NCBI GenBank assembly: GCA_052144935.1
Contig: JBKQPR010000163.1
Location: 1-38,204 of the forward strand
Reading direction: 5' to 3'
Length of the DNA: 38,204 nt
From: JOPF133 sp052144935
GTDB lineage: Bacteria > Acidobacteriota > Terriglobia > Bryobacterales > Bryobacteraceae
The notes under the pieces were generated by a model. That model was not told where the DNA came from, did no database searches, and saw nothing but the letters and a program-made list of their open reading frames with translations. How positions within the stretch are numbered: position 1 is the first letter of the stretch; each line of letters starts with the position of its first letter. Positions 8,138 through 16,507 of this stretch are shown piece after piece. The position numbers and the translations under genes were made by a program.

Positions 8138-8195
8138 ACCGCTCGCTAACGCTCGCGGCTCTGCTCAGAGCCACGACCGTAAGGGAGTGGTCTTC
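8138..8195. repeat. Dispersed intergenic repeat (GACCGTAAGGGAGTGG type)
   Basis: The segment reads ACCGCTCGCTAACGCTCGCG, then GGCTCTGCTCAGAGCC, a hairpin, then ACGACCGTAAGGGAGTGGT. Its minus-strand translation gives PLPYGRGSEQS, a peptide that recurs in spurious predicted proteins from Acidobacteria and Planctomycetes. It is most likely a member of a dispersed short repeat family. Only one copy is seen in this window. Confidence 0.6.
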
Positions 8196-8471
8196 GGCAA
8201 AGGTACAGAATCAGGCGATCGGGGGCGTAGTTGGGCCTGGCGCACGTCGGGAGCGGCTCGCCACCAGCCGCGGGAGACCGGGGAGCCACCAGTTTGCTGC
8301 CGCGCACCAGGCACTCGGGTACCGCAATCGCAGATCGCGGGTCGGTAGGTGTGGCTGCTCGGGCACGCCGTCCGGTCCTCTGAAAATCGATTCTCCCCGC
8401 GCGCGCGTAGGAGGGGACTTTCGTGACCGCCTCGACGGCCGAGGTCCGCGGCCGGAAAGCGTCGCCGGTGT
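8196..8471. other. Region downstream of the serine hydrolase gene, no gene seen
   Basis: The minus strand is open across the stop of the hydrolase and into the repeat, but the translation (rich in Arg, Ala and Pro) matches no family I know. Confidence 0.4.
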
Positions 8472-9674
8472 TCAGTGCTCGATGGCCGCCGCGGCCATGG
8501 CCATAAAGCTGTTGATTTCGTCCGCCACATCGCCACCGCCGTTGGTGCGCTGCATGAAAATGATCCCGACCAGGTCTTTGGCCGGGTCCACCCACCCATA
8601 GGTGCGATAGGCGCCGCCCTTCACGTAACTGCCGATCGAGTTATATCGGAAAGTGCCGGCCGTCTCGCGCACCACCTCGAAGCCGAAGCCGTGACCCACT
8701 CCGGGAGCAAACCCCGCCTTCATCGAGCCCGTCTGTGACGAGGTCATCGCTTCCACGGCCGCAGCCGACAGAATACGCTGCCCGTTCAGTGTTCCTTTGT
8801 TGAGCAGCATCTGGTGGAACCGCGCCATGTCGCCGGCCGTGCTGAAGAGGCCGCCCTCCGGCGCGGGAAACTTCGGCGGCGGCAGCGAAACCCGCTTCAG
8901 GCCATCCGTCTCATAGGTGTAGACCGAGGCTACGCGGTTGGCCCTGTCCGGCGGAACGAAGAAGAACGTGTCTTTCATTTCAAGCGGCCGGAAAATTCTC
9001 TCGTCTAGAAAGCGGTCGTAAGGCTGCCCGGTCACGATCTCGATAATGCGGCCGAGCGCGGCGATCCCGATATTGCTGTAATTCCATGCTGTCCCCGGTT
9101 CGAACAGCAAGGTTGCCCGGGAAACGGCGGCGACTCTCTCGGCCAGCGTGTTGGGCGGCGCGTCGCCTCCGGGCGCCGTGCCCGGCAGACCCGAGGTGTG
9201 CGTCATAAGGTCGAGGATGTTGACCGGACGAGACGGTGTGAGCAGTGCGCAGTTGTAGCCCGCGAGGGTTCCACAGGGATTCAGCTTCAGACCCTTGAAT
9301 TCCGGCAGGTACTTCTCGGCGGGATCGATCAACGAGAGACGGCCCTCGTCCACCAGAATCATGATGCCGGCGCAAGTGACCGGCTTGGTGACCGACGCCA
9401 GCCGGAAGATGGTGTCGGTACGCATGGGGGTTTTGCTTTCGAGATCCTGATACCCGGCCGCTTCGAAACTGGCGACGTGTCCATGCCGGGCGACCAGGGT
9501 CACAACGCCGGCGGTCTTGCCGGCCACGACGAACTCTTTCATACGGGCTGGAATCCGTGCCAGGCGCGCGGGATTCATGCCGGCTGCCTCCGGATCGGTC
9601 TTGTCGATCGCGAACGGGCCGGCGGCCAACGCGGCCAGCGAGCAGCCAAGGACAAGGGAAATGCTTATCTTCAT
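8472..9674 (-). CDS. Serine hydrolase, class C beta-lactamase family
   Basis: A 400-residue protein starting MKISISLVLGCSLAALAAGP, a short Sec signal peptide, so the ATG at 9674 is preferred over the longer open frame. It has the three motifs of penicillin-binding-protein/class C beta-lactamase hydrolases: SVTK (S94, K97), YSN (199-201) and a C-terminal GGAYRTYGW in the place of the KTG box. Other family signs are TDTIFRLASVTKP, MTHTSGL and EGGLFSTAGDM. These periplasmic enzymes hydrolyse esters, D-amino-acid peptides or lactams; the substrate cannot be told from sequence. No clear operon partner. Confidence 0.88.
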   Translation of the reverse strand: MKISISLVLGCSLAALAAGPFAIDKTDPEAAGMNPARLARIPARMKEFVVAGKTAGVVTLVARHGHVASFEAAGYQDLESKTPMRTDTIFRLASVTKPVTCAGIMILVDEGRLSLIDPAEKYLPEFKGLKLNPCGTLAGYNCALLTPSRPVNILDLMTHTSGLPGTAPGGDAPPNTLAERVAAVSRATLLFEPGTAWNYSNIGIAALGRIIEIVTGQPYDRFLDERIFRPLEMKDTFFFVPPDRANRVASVYTYETDGLKRVSLPPPKFPAPEGGLFSTAGDMARFHQMLLNKGTLNGQRILSAAAVEAMTSSQTGSMKAGFAPGVGHGFGFEVVRETAGTFRYNSIGSYVKGGAYRTYGWVDPAKDLVGIIFMQRTNGGGDVADEINSFMAMAAAAIEH

Positions 9675-9902
9675 AGTTTCACCAGGAATTCCATTTTGGC
9701 ATGCTGCACCGCTCTGCTGCGACACCGCGGCGCGCCGGCCATGGGGCCGGGCTCGTCGCCCACCTGGCCGCCTTCGCCGCAAGACGCGGCGGGAGGGCGC
9801 GTCGCGCTCCCCGCTAAGCCAACCCCGCGGCGGGAAAGCATCGCATGAGCGCGTAGGTCTCCTCCGTGCGGTGATTGTGAGCAGAGTGATAAGCTGATCG
9901 CC

Positions 9903-10376
9903 ATGTCGAGTCCGCTCCAAGTTCGAGAGTTTTTCAGCGGCGTGTGGACAGGCGATGGCGAACTGATTCCGAGTTGGTGGCTTCGGTGGTGCTGCCCGAA
10001 TGAGAAGGTTCGCCATTCGAGCGAAGCCGTTTGGCTGACTGGTACAGTTTGGATTGTGAACGATCGCTTTGAGTTTTCATCCGGTCGCCTTGTGGAAGCA
10101 AAGATGTTCTGCGAACTCACAGCCCCGGATCGAATTCACACCACCGCCGATCATATGCCATTGGGAGCCGACATCAACCTGACGGAAACGGGCTTTGTCT
10201 TCACGCCATACCGGCTTCTTGCGTCGTACCGGGGATTCACGTTTCAGTTCCGATGCTTCGATGAATGCAAGGTCGATGCGGATGGCAGTGTCCATGATCG
10301 AATTCGCATTTATTGGCATGGTGTTCCAGTTGGGGAGATGCGGCTAGGGCCTATCAATCGGAGCGGCGTGTGTTAA
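9903..10376 (+). CDS. Conserved hypothetical protein, probably lipocalin-like
   Basis: A 157-residue soluble protein with no signal peptide or membrane segment. It starts VREFFSGVWTGDGELIP and alternates strand-like segments (FSSGRLVEAKMFCELTAPDR, HTTADHMPLGADINLTETG, FTPYRLLASYRG), a pattern that fits a small beta-barrel of the lipocalin or DUF1579-like kind. I do not recognise a characterised family. Codon use is slightly less GC-rich than neighbours. It is followed after 14 nt by a decayed gene. Confidence 0.6.
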   Translation: MSSPLQVREFFSGVWTGDGELIPSWWLRWCCPNEKVRHSSEAVWLTGTVWIVNDRFEFSSGRLVEAKMFCELTAPDRIHTTADHMPLGADINLTETGFVFTPYRLLASYRGFTFQFRCFDECKVDADGSVHDRIRIYWHGVPVGEMRLGPINRSGVC

Positions 10377-10390
10377 GCGTAGGCTAACCC

Positions 10391-10935
10391 TTGCGATGGA
10401 CGCCAAAGTCCGAGATTGAACGTCCGGGCTTCGACCGTGCATTCACCGCCGTTGGCAAGACCCTCGCTGACGTGAAGGAGTTCGCCGCTCTGGTGCGCTG
10501 GTGTGGACGGACAGGAAAGCTGGAGCAGATGTATCCGAAAGCGAAGTATCGCTGGACCAAAGATGTCGTCGCCAAAAACGCAGGCGAGGAAGCGGCGCTC
10601 GGCGGTGGCTGGGCCGGCACGCCGGCGGCATTCGCGGCCAATCGAGGACCAAGGCAGGTTTTGGATTGATCGGCAAAACGCCATCCCATGGATCGATGAC
10701 TGGACTGTGCCCGGCGTGACGTCGGACGACCGGCAGAGCGCGCCGATGCGGAGTTCTGGAAGTCGCCCGATACTCCTTCTGCCCACCTCACCACGATGCG
10801 GCCAGCCTTTGACGAAGTCGCCATGGCGCTCTTGGTAGCCGGTATTCGTACGAAGTCCCTATTACGGAATGAAATACCAGGGTTGGTGTGGGACTCCGCG
10901 ATCCGCCGCGGGTTGGTGGCGTACATGCCGGCAAA
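10391..10935 (+). pseudogene. Decayed hypothetical gene with at least two frameshifts
   Basis: Frame one gives KSEIERPGFDRAFTAVGKTL, then KLEQMYPKAKYRWTKDVVAK and EEAALGGGWAGTPAAF, stopping at 10669. The sense continues in a second frame from about 10650 (GRFWIDRQNAIPWIDDWTVP) and then in a third from about 10735 (RADAEFWKSPDTPSAHLTTM, then NEIPGLVWDSAI). The pieces join into one coherent protein sequence, so this is one gene broken by indels near 10655 and 10735. I do not know its function; the family is unnamed to me. Confidence 0.55.
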
Positions 10936-11013
10936 ACTCACTCCTACTCCACCCACTCCGGAGACCCCTGGCGTTTTGGCACGCCAGCGCTTATCATGCA
11001 GAACGAGGGGAAC

Positions 11014-11439
11014 ATGACGGGAACGCGAATTCTGGCTATCGGTACGCTGCTGGCTCTGCGGTCTGCCTCGCCGGCGGACACGCCCTCCCTGGACTACAAC
11101 TTTTTCAAAGAGCGGGTGCAGCCGATCTTTCTCAGGCATCGGCCGGGGCACGCGCGATGCGTAACCTGCCACTCGCACGGGAGCCCGCCGTTGCAACCGC
11201 TGGCGGCTGGGGCCACCGGCTGGAGCGACGAACAGTCGCGCAAGAATTTTGCCATGTGGAAGCAGTTCGTGGTTCCGGGGAACCCGACGAAGAGCCCCCT
11301 GTTGCTGCATCCGCTGGCAACGGCTGCCGGCGGAGACCATTTCCACGCGGGCGGAAAGCATTGGAAATCGCAGGACGATCCCGAGTGGCAAACGCTGGCC
11401 GCCTGGGTAAACGGCCGGACACTGGGAGGTGCAAAGTGA
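11014..11439 (+). CDS. Small secreted c-type cytochrome
   Basis: A 141-residue protein with a signal peptide (MTGTRILAIGTLLALRSASP) and one haem-binding motif CVTCH (about residue 49), preceded by FFKERVQPIFLRH, as in the cytochrome-like domains of Acidobacteria and Planctomycetes. The ATG at 11014 follows GAGGGG. C-terminal HWKSQDDPEWQTLAAWVNG is also typical of these domains. Its stop overlaps the next start (GTGA), so it is cotranslated with a YVTN beta-propeller protein; together they probably work in the periplasm, perhaps in an oxidation or electron-transfer step. Confidence 0.82.
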   Translation: MTGTRILAIGTLLALRSASPADTPSLDYNFFKERVQPIFLRHRPGHARCVTCHSHGSPPLQPLAAGATGWSDEQSRKNFAMWKQFVVPGNPTKSPLLLHPLATAAGGDHFHAGGKHWKSQDDPEWQTLAAWVNGRTLGGAK

Positions 11440-12437
11440 CTCGTACGATGCTCGGGCTATTGGTTGCGGCGGCGTCGCTGAGCGCGGCGGTCCGCGTGCT
11501 TCAGACGAATTCAGCCGGGGATAACATTCACGTGATCGACCCTGCCACCAATCAGGTGGTCGGAACCATCGAGGACATCGAGGTGCCGCACGGCGTGGCC
11601 ATCGCGCCCGATGGCGGCAGAATCTACGTCACCGATGAGTCGCTGAGCACGCTGGACGTGGTGGACGCCAAGACGCTGAAGGTCTTCAAGCGAATTCCAC
11701 TGAGCGGACGGCCGAACAACGTGGCCGTGTCCAAAGACGGCTCGCATGTTTACGTGGCGATTGCGCAGGCGCCGGGCGCGGTGGACGTGATCGACACGGC
11801 CTTGCTCACCGATGTGAAGAGCATACCCGTAAAGGGGGCGATCCACAACGTGTACGTAACGCCGGACGGCAAGTATGCGGTGGCGGGGTCGATTCCGGCG
11901 AGCACCATCAACGTCATCGACACGGCCGGCAATACGGTGGCGTGGACGCTGACGCTGAGCGCCGGGATACGGCCGATGGCGTTTACCAGGAATGCGGACG
12001 GATCGACCAGGGAGATCGTCGTACAGCTTTCGGATTTTCACGGCTTCGCGATAGTGGACTTTGCAACCCGCCAGGAGGTCAAGCGCGTTACGCTCCCGGA
12101 TCCGAAGGGCATGGAGAAGGAGACGCAGGGAATCCAGGGGGCGCCGGCGCACGGGTTGGCAATCACGCCGGACGGAAAGACGCTGTGGGTGACGAGCAAG
12201 TATTACGGCTATGTGGCGGCCTACTCGCTGCCGGATTGCCAGCTCCTGAAGGTGGTGCCGGTGGGGTCGCATCCGGAGTGGCTGACCATTCCGCCGGGCG
12301 GCACGAGCTTGTACGTGGCGACTGCAGGTGACGATGCAGTCGTTGCGGTGGACCTCAAGACGATGAAGGTGGTGAAGAGAATTCCGGTCGGCGCGGTGCC
12401 CAAGCGGAATACCAGTGGCGTGCTGAAGACGGAGTGA
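11436..12437 (+). CDS. Secreted YVTN-family beta-propeller protein
   Basis: A 333-residue protein. The GTG at 11436 is supported by GGAGG seven bases upstream and by the GTGA overlap with the cytochrome gene. An N-terminal signal (RTMLGLLVAAASLSAAVRV) is followed by repeated blades: DGGRIYVTDESLSTLDVVDA, DGSHVYVAIAQ, DGKYAVAGS, DGKTLWVTSKYYGYVAAYSL and GTSLYVATAGDDAVVAVDL. Such propellers are common with c-type cytochromes in Acidobacteria and act as binding platforms or as the body of haem- or copper-linked enzymes. No catalytic residues can be named. Confidence 0.85.
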   Translation: MTRTMLGLLVAAASLSAAVRVLQTNSAGDNIHVIDPATNQVVGTIEDIEVPHGVAIAPDGGRIYVTDESLSTLDVVDAKTLKVFKRIPLSGRPNNVAVSKDGSHVYVAIAQAPGAVDVIDTALLTDVKSIPVKGAIHNVYVTPDGKYAVAGSIPASTINVIDTAGNTVAWTLTLSAGIRPMAFTRNADGSTREIVVQLSDFHGFAIVDFATRQEVKRVTLPDPKGMEKETQGIQGAPAHGLAITPDGKTLWVTSKYYGYVAAYSLPDCQLLKVVPVGSHPEWLTIPPGGTSLYVATAGDDAVVAVDLKTMKVVKRIPVGAVPKRNTSGVLKTE

Positions 12438-12638
12438 CAGGACAAGCGGCGAAGCCGGAGTAGCCATGGCGGAGTGCGCGTTGCCGGAGGGGTGCTGGAT
12501 TCCGTTCTTCCCCATGTCCTTCAGCCCGTTCAGGCTCAAGCCGGCAATTTGGGTCGTGAAGGCTCCGTCGCCGGGATCTTCAGCCGTGACCACCAGGAAT
12601 GCCTTGGCTTCCGCTGACTTCGGCGCTGGGTCCCACCG

Positions 12639-12938
12639 CTGTATTGGACGCCCGCGCAGCTTGTGGCGCACCACTCGAGCAACGGCTGCAACCTGCGCCC
12701 CGGCGACCTGCTGGCCAGCGGAACCGTATCCGGCCCCACCCGCGATGCCGCCGGCTGTCTGCTGGAAATCACGCGCCGCGGCGCGGAGCCGCTAACTCTG
12801 CCCGGAGGCGAGACCCGCCGCCTCCTGGAGGACGGTGACGAGGTGACCATCCGCGGCTGCTGCCAGCGCGAGGGCGTAGCCCGGATCGGTTTCGGGGAGT
12901 GCCGCGCGGTGGTGGACTCCATCACTGCAGCTTCGTAA
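12639..12938 (+). pseudogene. C-terminal fragment of fumarylacetoacetase
   Basis: The frame from LYWTPAQLVAHHSSNGCNLR to GFGECRAVVDSITAAS matches the last ~95 residues of the intact fumarylacetoacetase at 21616-22893, at about 90 percent nucleotide identity by eye, on the opposite strand. The N-terminal three quarters, including all metal ligands, are absent, so the fragment cannot be an enzyme. A homologous gene or a partial copy must have been inserted or left here. It ends about 17 nt past the start of the convergent gene's stop region. Confidence 0.8.
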
Positions 12939-13404
12939 CCGTTGCCTCCACCTGGTATTTCGCCGGCGCGGCGATCGCGGTAGGTGTCCGCAGTTCAACG
13001 CTGGTGTGGAACGCCATTTTGGTCTGTCCGATGATCGGTTCAGTTATACCACCTGTATTAACTTGTCCGTCGATCTTACTCAGCTCGATACTGCCGGACA
13101 GGTCGGCCTTGCCGTTAGACCCGTGCACCGAGCACTCCATCTTTACGCCCACATCGATATAGCCGCCATGAAGGTCTCCCACCACCGCGGGAATACGATT
13201 CCCGGCCTGAAAAACTCCCTTCCGCGATTCGTCGATGACCATGGTGTAGTGCTGGCTGGGTGGGGCCGCTCCCTCGCCGCCCTCGCGGATGTTGAACTCC
13301 ACTTGGTAGACGGCGGGACCGGTGGGCTCCTGCTTCTCCTGAGCGTGGACGGGCAGTAAGCTCCCCAAAACGGCGGCGGCAATCAGTCCGGCATTCGTGC
13401 GCAT
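12922..13404 (-). CDS. Secreted hypothetical protein
   Basis: A 160-residue protein with a clean signal peptide (MRTNAGLIAAAVLGSLLPVHA, cleaved before QEK). An AGGAGA ribosome-binding sequence lies about 10 nt upstream. The mature part is beta-rich: YQVEFNIREG, HYTMVIDESRKGVFQAGNRI, GGYIDVGVKMECSV, and it ends KYQVEATVTKLQ. Related secreted proteins of this size are common in Acidobacteria, with unknown function. The 3' end overlaps the convergent fumarylacetoacetase fragment by 17 nt. Confidence 0.7.
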   Translation of the reverse strand: MRTNAGLIAAAVLGSLLPVHAQEKQEPTGPAVYQVEFNIREGGEGAAPPSQHYTMVIDESRKGVFQAGNRIPAVVGDLHGGYIDVGVKMECSVHGSNGKADLSGSIELSKIDGQVNTGGITEPIIGQTKMAFHTSVELRTPTAIAAPAKYQVEATVTKLQ

Positions 13405-13497
13405 GATCGGTTACTCTCCTGCTGGAGCAGACGGACGATGGTGCGTAAACGTGGAGGTTGCCTCGCGCCTCGGCTTCTCCGCGCGCCTCTACCGTTA

Positions 13498-13748
13498 TCA
13501 GGCGGCCGGCTCGCGGCGCTGCAGCCATCGGCGGAGAGACTCCTGCGTCTCGCCGGATCTGCGGCCCGCCAGAAGACTTTCGACGCTGATATCTTCGTCC
13601 AGATCCGGCCAGTGGATCCCTTCGCCACCGCCAATCACGCGCCAATTGGTCCGCTCCGCCGGTGTGCCGACAGACGCGGGAACCACGCGAGTGGCGCCGC
13701 GATGGTTCTGCCGTCCGCCAGGTCCGCGGCCAGCTCGTCATCGCTCAC
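13498..13748 (-). pseudogene. DUF2442 protein with a frameshift
   Basis: The first part ISVSDDELAADLADGRTIAA, then PLAWFPRLSA, is a typical DUF2442 start; the rest, TPAERTNWRVIGGGEGIHWP and DLDEDISVESLLAGR, is in another frame. One indel near 13690 explains it. DUF2442 genes usually follow DUF4160 genes, as here (13780-14016), and the pair is thought to be a toxin-antitoxin-like module. This member should be inactive unless the frame is restored. Confidence 0.75.
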
Positions 13749-13779
13749 GCTGATGCCCCGGGCCAGTGCTCCCCTGAGT

Positions 13780-14016
13780 TCACTCGCTGAAATACTGATG
13801 CCATGACCTCAACAACCGAGCCGCGTTTGTCGCGACCAGTTTTTCGATGCGTCCAACTTCCAACCGGCCGAAGCCGGAGCTACTCTCCAAGCGCACCGCC
13901 TCCAGCCAAAACTTTGCCTCTCCGTCCTCCCGCTCCTCATGTACGTGAGGAGGTTCATCCCGATCCGCCGAGTAAAAGAATAACCGGTACGGCCCCGCGC
14001 GAAGAACGGTGGGCAA
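13780..14016 (-). CDS. DUF4160 protein
   Basis: A 78-residue protein starting with TTG: PTVLRAGPYRLFFYSADRDE, then EPPHVHEERE, AKFWLEAVRLESSSGFGRLE and LLRSWHQYF. The GPYRxFFYSxDxxEPPHVHVxR core is the DUF4160 signature. GGGA precedes the start. It is encoded immediately upstream of a DUF2442 gene, the usual arrangement, which suggests a TA-like pair. Here the partner is frameshifted. Confidence 0.8.
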   Translation of the reverse strand: MPTVLRAGPYRLFFYSADRDEPPHVHEEREDGEAKFWLEAVRLESSSGFGRLEVGRIEKLVATNAARLLRSWHQYFSE

Positions 14017-14134
14017 GGTATCCCATTGTACACGGTCGGCACGCCGGGTGCGTTAGAGACTCAGACGGGGAAAAGGCCCGTCTCAGTTTTTCTTTCCGCG
14101 CCACCGCGTCTCCGCGTCGGGTGCTCCCGCCGCT

Positions 14135-15718
14135 TCACCCAATCCTGGTGGCCACCGACTTAGCCTGTACGAATAACAGCAGGTAGTCCGGGCCCCCGGC
14201 CTTCGAGTCGGTTCCGGACATATTAAACCCGCCGAAAGGATGCGCGCCGACCATCGCGCCCGTGCACTTACGGTTGAAGTAGAGGTTGCCGACGTGGAAG
14301 CGTTCGCGGGCTTCGCGGAGGTGCTCGGGATCGTTCGAGAAGACCGCGCCCGTCAGGCCGTACTGCGAATCGTTGGCCAGCTCCAGCGCGTGCGCGAAAT
14401 CGCGCGCCTTGGCGACGGCCAGCACCGGCCCGAAAATCTCCTCCTGAAAAATGCGCGCGCCGCGGTCCACATCCGCGATGATCGTGGGCGCCACGAAGTA
14501 GCCGCCCGCGGGCGCGTCGGCTCCATCTCCATCGGCGTCATCGCCCCCCACCACCAGGCGGCCTTCCCGCTTGCCGGTTTCGATGTAATCCAGAATGGTC
14601 CGCTGCGCGCCCGCGCTGATCACCGGGCCCATGAAGTTGGCCGGGTCGTCCGAAGGTCCCACCTTGATCTGGCGGGTCTTGGCCGCCAGCTTATCCAGGA
14701 ACTGGTCGTAGACGCGTGCGTCCACGATGGCCCGCGAACAGGCCGAGCATTTCTGGCCCTGGTAGCCGAAGGCTGAGGCCAGCACGCCATCCACGGCCTT
14801 GTCCACGTCGGCGTTGCCGTCCACCACGATGGCGTCCTTGCCGCCCATTTCCGCGATCACGCGCTTGATCCACACCTGGCCGGGCCGCGGTTTGGCGGCC
14901 AGCTCGTTGATGCGCAGGCCCACGTCGCGCGAGCCCGTGAAGCTCACGAAGCGCGTCTTGGGATGCTCCACCAGCACGTCTCCCACCGCGCTGCCGCTGC
15001 CCGTGAGCAGGGTGAAGCTGGATTCCGGAAAGCCGGCTTCCAGCAGCACCTCGGCAAACTTGGCCGCGATGGTGGGGGTTTCGCTAGAGGGCTTCACCAC
15101 CGCCGTGTTGCCGGTGACCAGCGACGCGATGGTCATGCCCGCCAGAATGGCCAGCGGAAAATTCCATGGCGGAATCACCACGCCCACGCCCAGCGGCAGG
15201 TAAATCATTTCGTCGTGCTCGCCGGGCAATTGCAGCACGGCCTGCGGCGCCGCCAGGCGTTCCATCTCGCAGGCGTAATACTCGGCGAAATCGACGGCTT
15301 CGGAAACGTCGGCCTCGGCTTCGGGCCATGTCTTGCCGGCCTCCAGAACCAGCCAGGCGTCGAACTCGAACTTGCGCACCCGCAGGATGCGCGCGGCCTC
15401 GCGGGCCAGCCGGACACGCTCGCCGGCGGGAGTGCGGCTCCATCCGGCAAAGGCCGCGTAAGCGCCCTCGACCGCGCGGTGGGCCAGTTCCGCGGTGGCC
15501 CTGTGGTGTACTCCCACCACCTCCATGGGACGCGACGGGTTCACCGAGACCAGCTTGTCGCCGGTCGCGATCCACTCGCCACCCAGCCGGAGCTGGTACT
15601 CGCGCCCCAGCTCGGAGCGCACCTTTTCTAGAGCTCTCTCCATCGCCTGCCGGTTGGCGGGCTGGGAAAAATCTGCCAACGGCTCGTTGCGGAATTGAGT
15701 AAGGGTTGCGGTCGCCAT
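14135..15718 (-). CDS. pruA: L-glutamate gamma-semialdehyde (P5C) dehydrogenase
   Basis: A 527-residue aldehyde dehydrogenase that oxidises glutamate semialdehyde, formed from pyrroline-5-carboxylate, to glutamate using NAD, in proline breakdown. The catalytic motifs are AEMGGKDAIVVD (general base E290) and GYQGQKCSACSR (nucleophile C324). PPWNFPLAILAGM and FTGSRDVGLRINE fit the NAD-binding region of the RocA/PruA subfamily, as do the length and the ending GGPDYLLLFVQAK. The ATG at 15718 (MATATLTQFRNEP) is preferred to the longer frame. No proline dehydrogenase gene is in the window. The gene stands alone, downstream of the palindrome array. Confidence 0.92.
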   Translation of the reverse strand: MATATLTQFRNEPLADFSQPANRQAMERALEKVRSELGREYQLRLGGEWIATGDKLVSVNPSRPMEVVGVHHRATAELAHRAVEGAYAAFAGWSRTPAGERVRLAREAARILRVRKFEFDAWLVLEAGKTWPEAEADVSEAVDFAEYYACEMERLAAPQAVLQLPGEHDEMIYLPLGVGVVIPPWNFPLAILAGMTIASLVTGNTAVVKPSSETPTIAAKFAEVLLEAGFPESSFTLLTGSGSAVGDVLVEHPKTRFVSFTGSRDVGLRINELAAKPRPGQVWIKRVIAEMGGKDAIVVDGNADVDKAVDGVLASAFGYQGQKCSACSRAIVDARVYDQFLDKLAAKTRQIKVGPSDDPANFMGPVISAGAQRTILDYIETGKREGRLVVGGDDADGDGADAPAGGYFVAPTIIADVDRGARIFQEEIFGPVLAVAKARDFAHALELANDSQYGLTGAVFSNDPEHLREARERFHVGNLYFNRKCTGAMVGAHPFGGFNMSGTDSKAGGPDYLLLFVQAKSVATRIG

Positions 15719-15910
15719 CCATACCATCTTACAAGGTGCCTTCCGCGAAAAACCCGTTCGCAAACTTCGCCGAATTTCTTTCTGGCCTCTTTCGCCATCC
15801 GATTCAACTACTTACCGACATTTCGCGGCTACCCCACCGCCAGCCACGCGGGTGCCGCATCATACAATGTGGCTTGGGAGGAGCGTGGCGGTTTTCGAAC
15901 CGTTCGCGAT

Positions 15911-16466
15911 TCCGGCGGCGGGAACCGGTTTCCGAACATTGATGTTCGGTCCGTCGTGAGCTAAGTGGCCTGTTTGCAATAAAACACCCCTGAATTTCCG
16001 AACATCGATGTTCGGTTGGCGCGGCGACGGGCCATCCAGCCGGGCCAGGGGCGATCCGGCGGCGGGAACCTGTTTCCGGACACACATGTCCAGCCAACTG
16101 CGAGCTAAGTGGCGTGTTTCCAGCAAATCACCCTGGAATTTCCAGACATGAATGTCCGGCTGGCTCGGCGACGGGGCATCCAGCCGGGCCAGGGGCGATC
16201 CGGCGGCGGGAACCGGTTTCCGAACATCAATGTTCGGTCCGTTGCGAACTAAGTGGCCTGTTTGCAATAAAACGCCCTTGAATTTCCGAACATTCATGTT
16301 CGGTTGGGCGGGCATCCAGCCAGGAGCGGCGATCCGGCGGCGGAAAGCGGCTTCCGGACACGATGTCCGGCCGACTGTGAGCTAAGTGGCTTGTTTCCAA
16401 CAAATCACCCTGGAATTTCCGGACATCGATGTCCGGCTGGCTCAGCGATGGGACCATCCAGCCGGG
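15911..16466. repeat. Four-unit tandem array with eight 18-bp palindromes in two alternating types
   Basis: Units of 144, 144 and 134 bp begin at about 15911, 16055, 16199 and 16333. Each holds two palindromes about 66 bp apart, eight in all, at 15932, 15998, 16076, 16142, 16220, 16286, 16354 and 16419. Units 1 and 3 carry type A (CCGAACATCGATGTTCGG and close variants); units 2 and 4 carry type B (CCGGACATCGATGTCCGG and variants). Both arms of each palindrome, and both palindromes of each unit, carry the same variant, and the spacer changes with it (TGTTTGCAATAAAAC in A, TGTTTCCAACAAATC in B). Perfect arms occur in 15998 and 16419. The minus strand is open for part of the array, but that is probably a by-product of the 144-bp (48-codon) period. 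Confidence 0.9.
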
Positions 16467-16507
16467 CGTGGCGTCTTTTCGCCCCCAACCACGCGCCCTT
16501 TCAACCG

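Noticed and set aside
10869..11435. N-terminal 189 codons of the long frame ending in the beta-propeller gene.
   Set aside because: The signal peptide, GGAGG and GTGA overlap place the real start at 11436; upstream is the cytochrome gene in another frame.
12470..12638. Coding-like minus-strand frame (TAEDPGDGAFTTQIAGLSLN).
   Set aside because: Protein-like composition but no start, stop or recognised family; too little to call a gene.
15860..16315. A 151-residue open frame on the minus strand through the palindrome array.
   Set aside because: Its peptide simply repeats with the 144-bp DNA unit, and the array's fourth unit of 134 bp breaks the frame. No ribosome-binding site or known family.
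15932..16436. Palindromes as LexA/SOS boxes (CGAAC-GTTCG).
   Set aside because: Arms match the Gram-positive type but the spacing is 6 nt instead of 4, and no SOS gene is adjacent.
15911..16466. The tandem array as a CRISPR.
   Set aside because: Units are about 144 bp with conserved spacers; no cas genes and no unique spacers.
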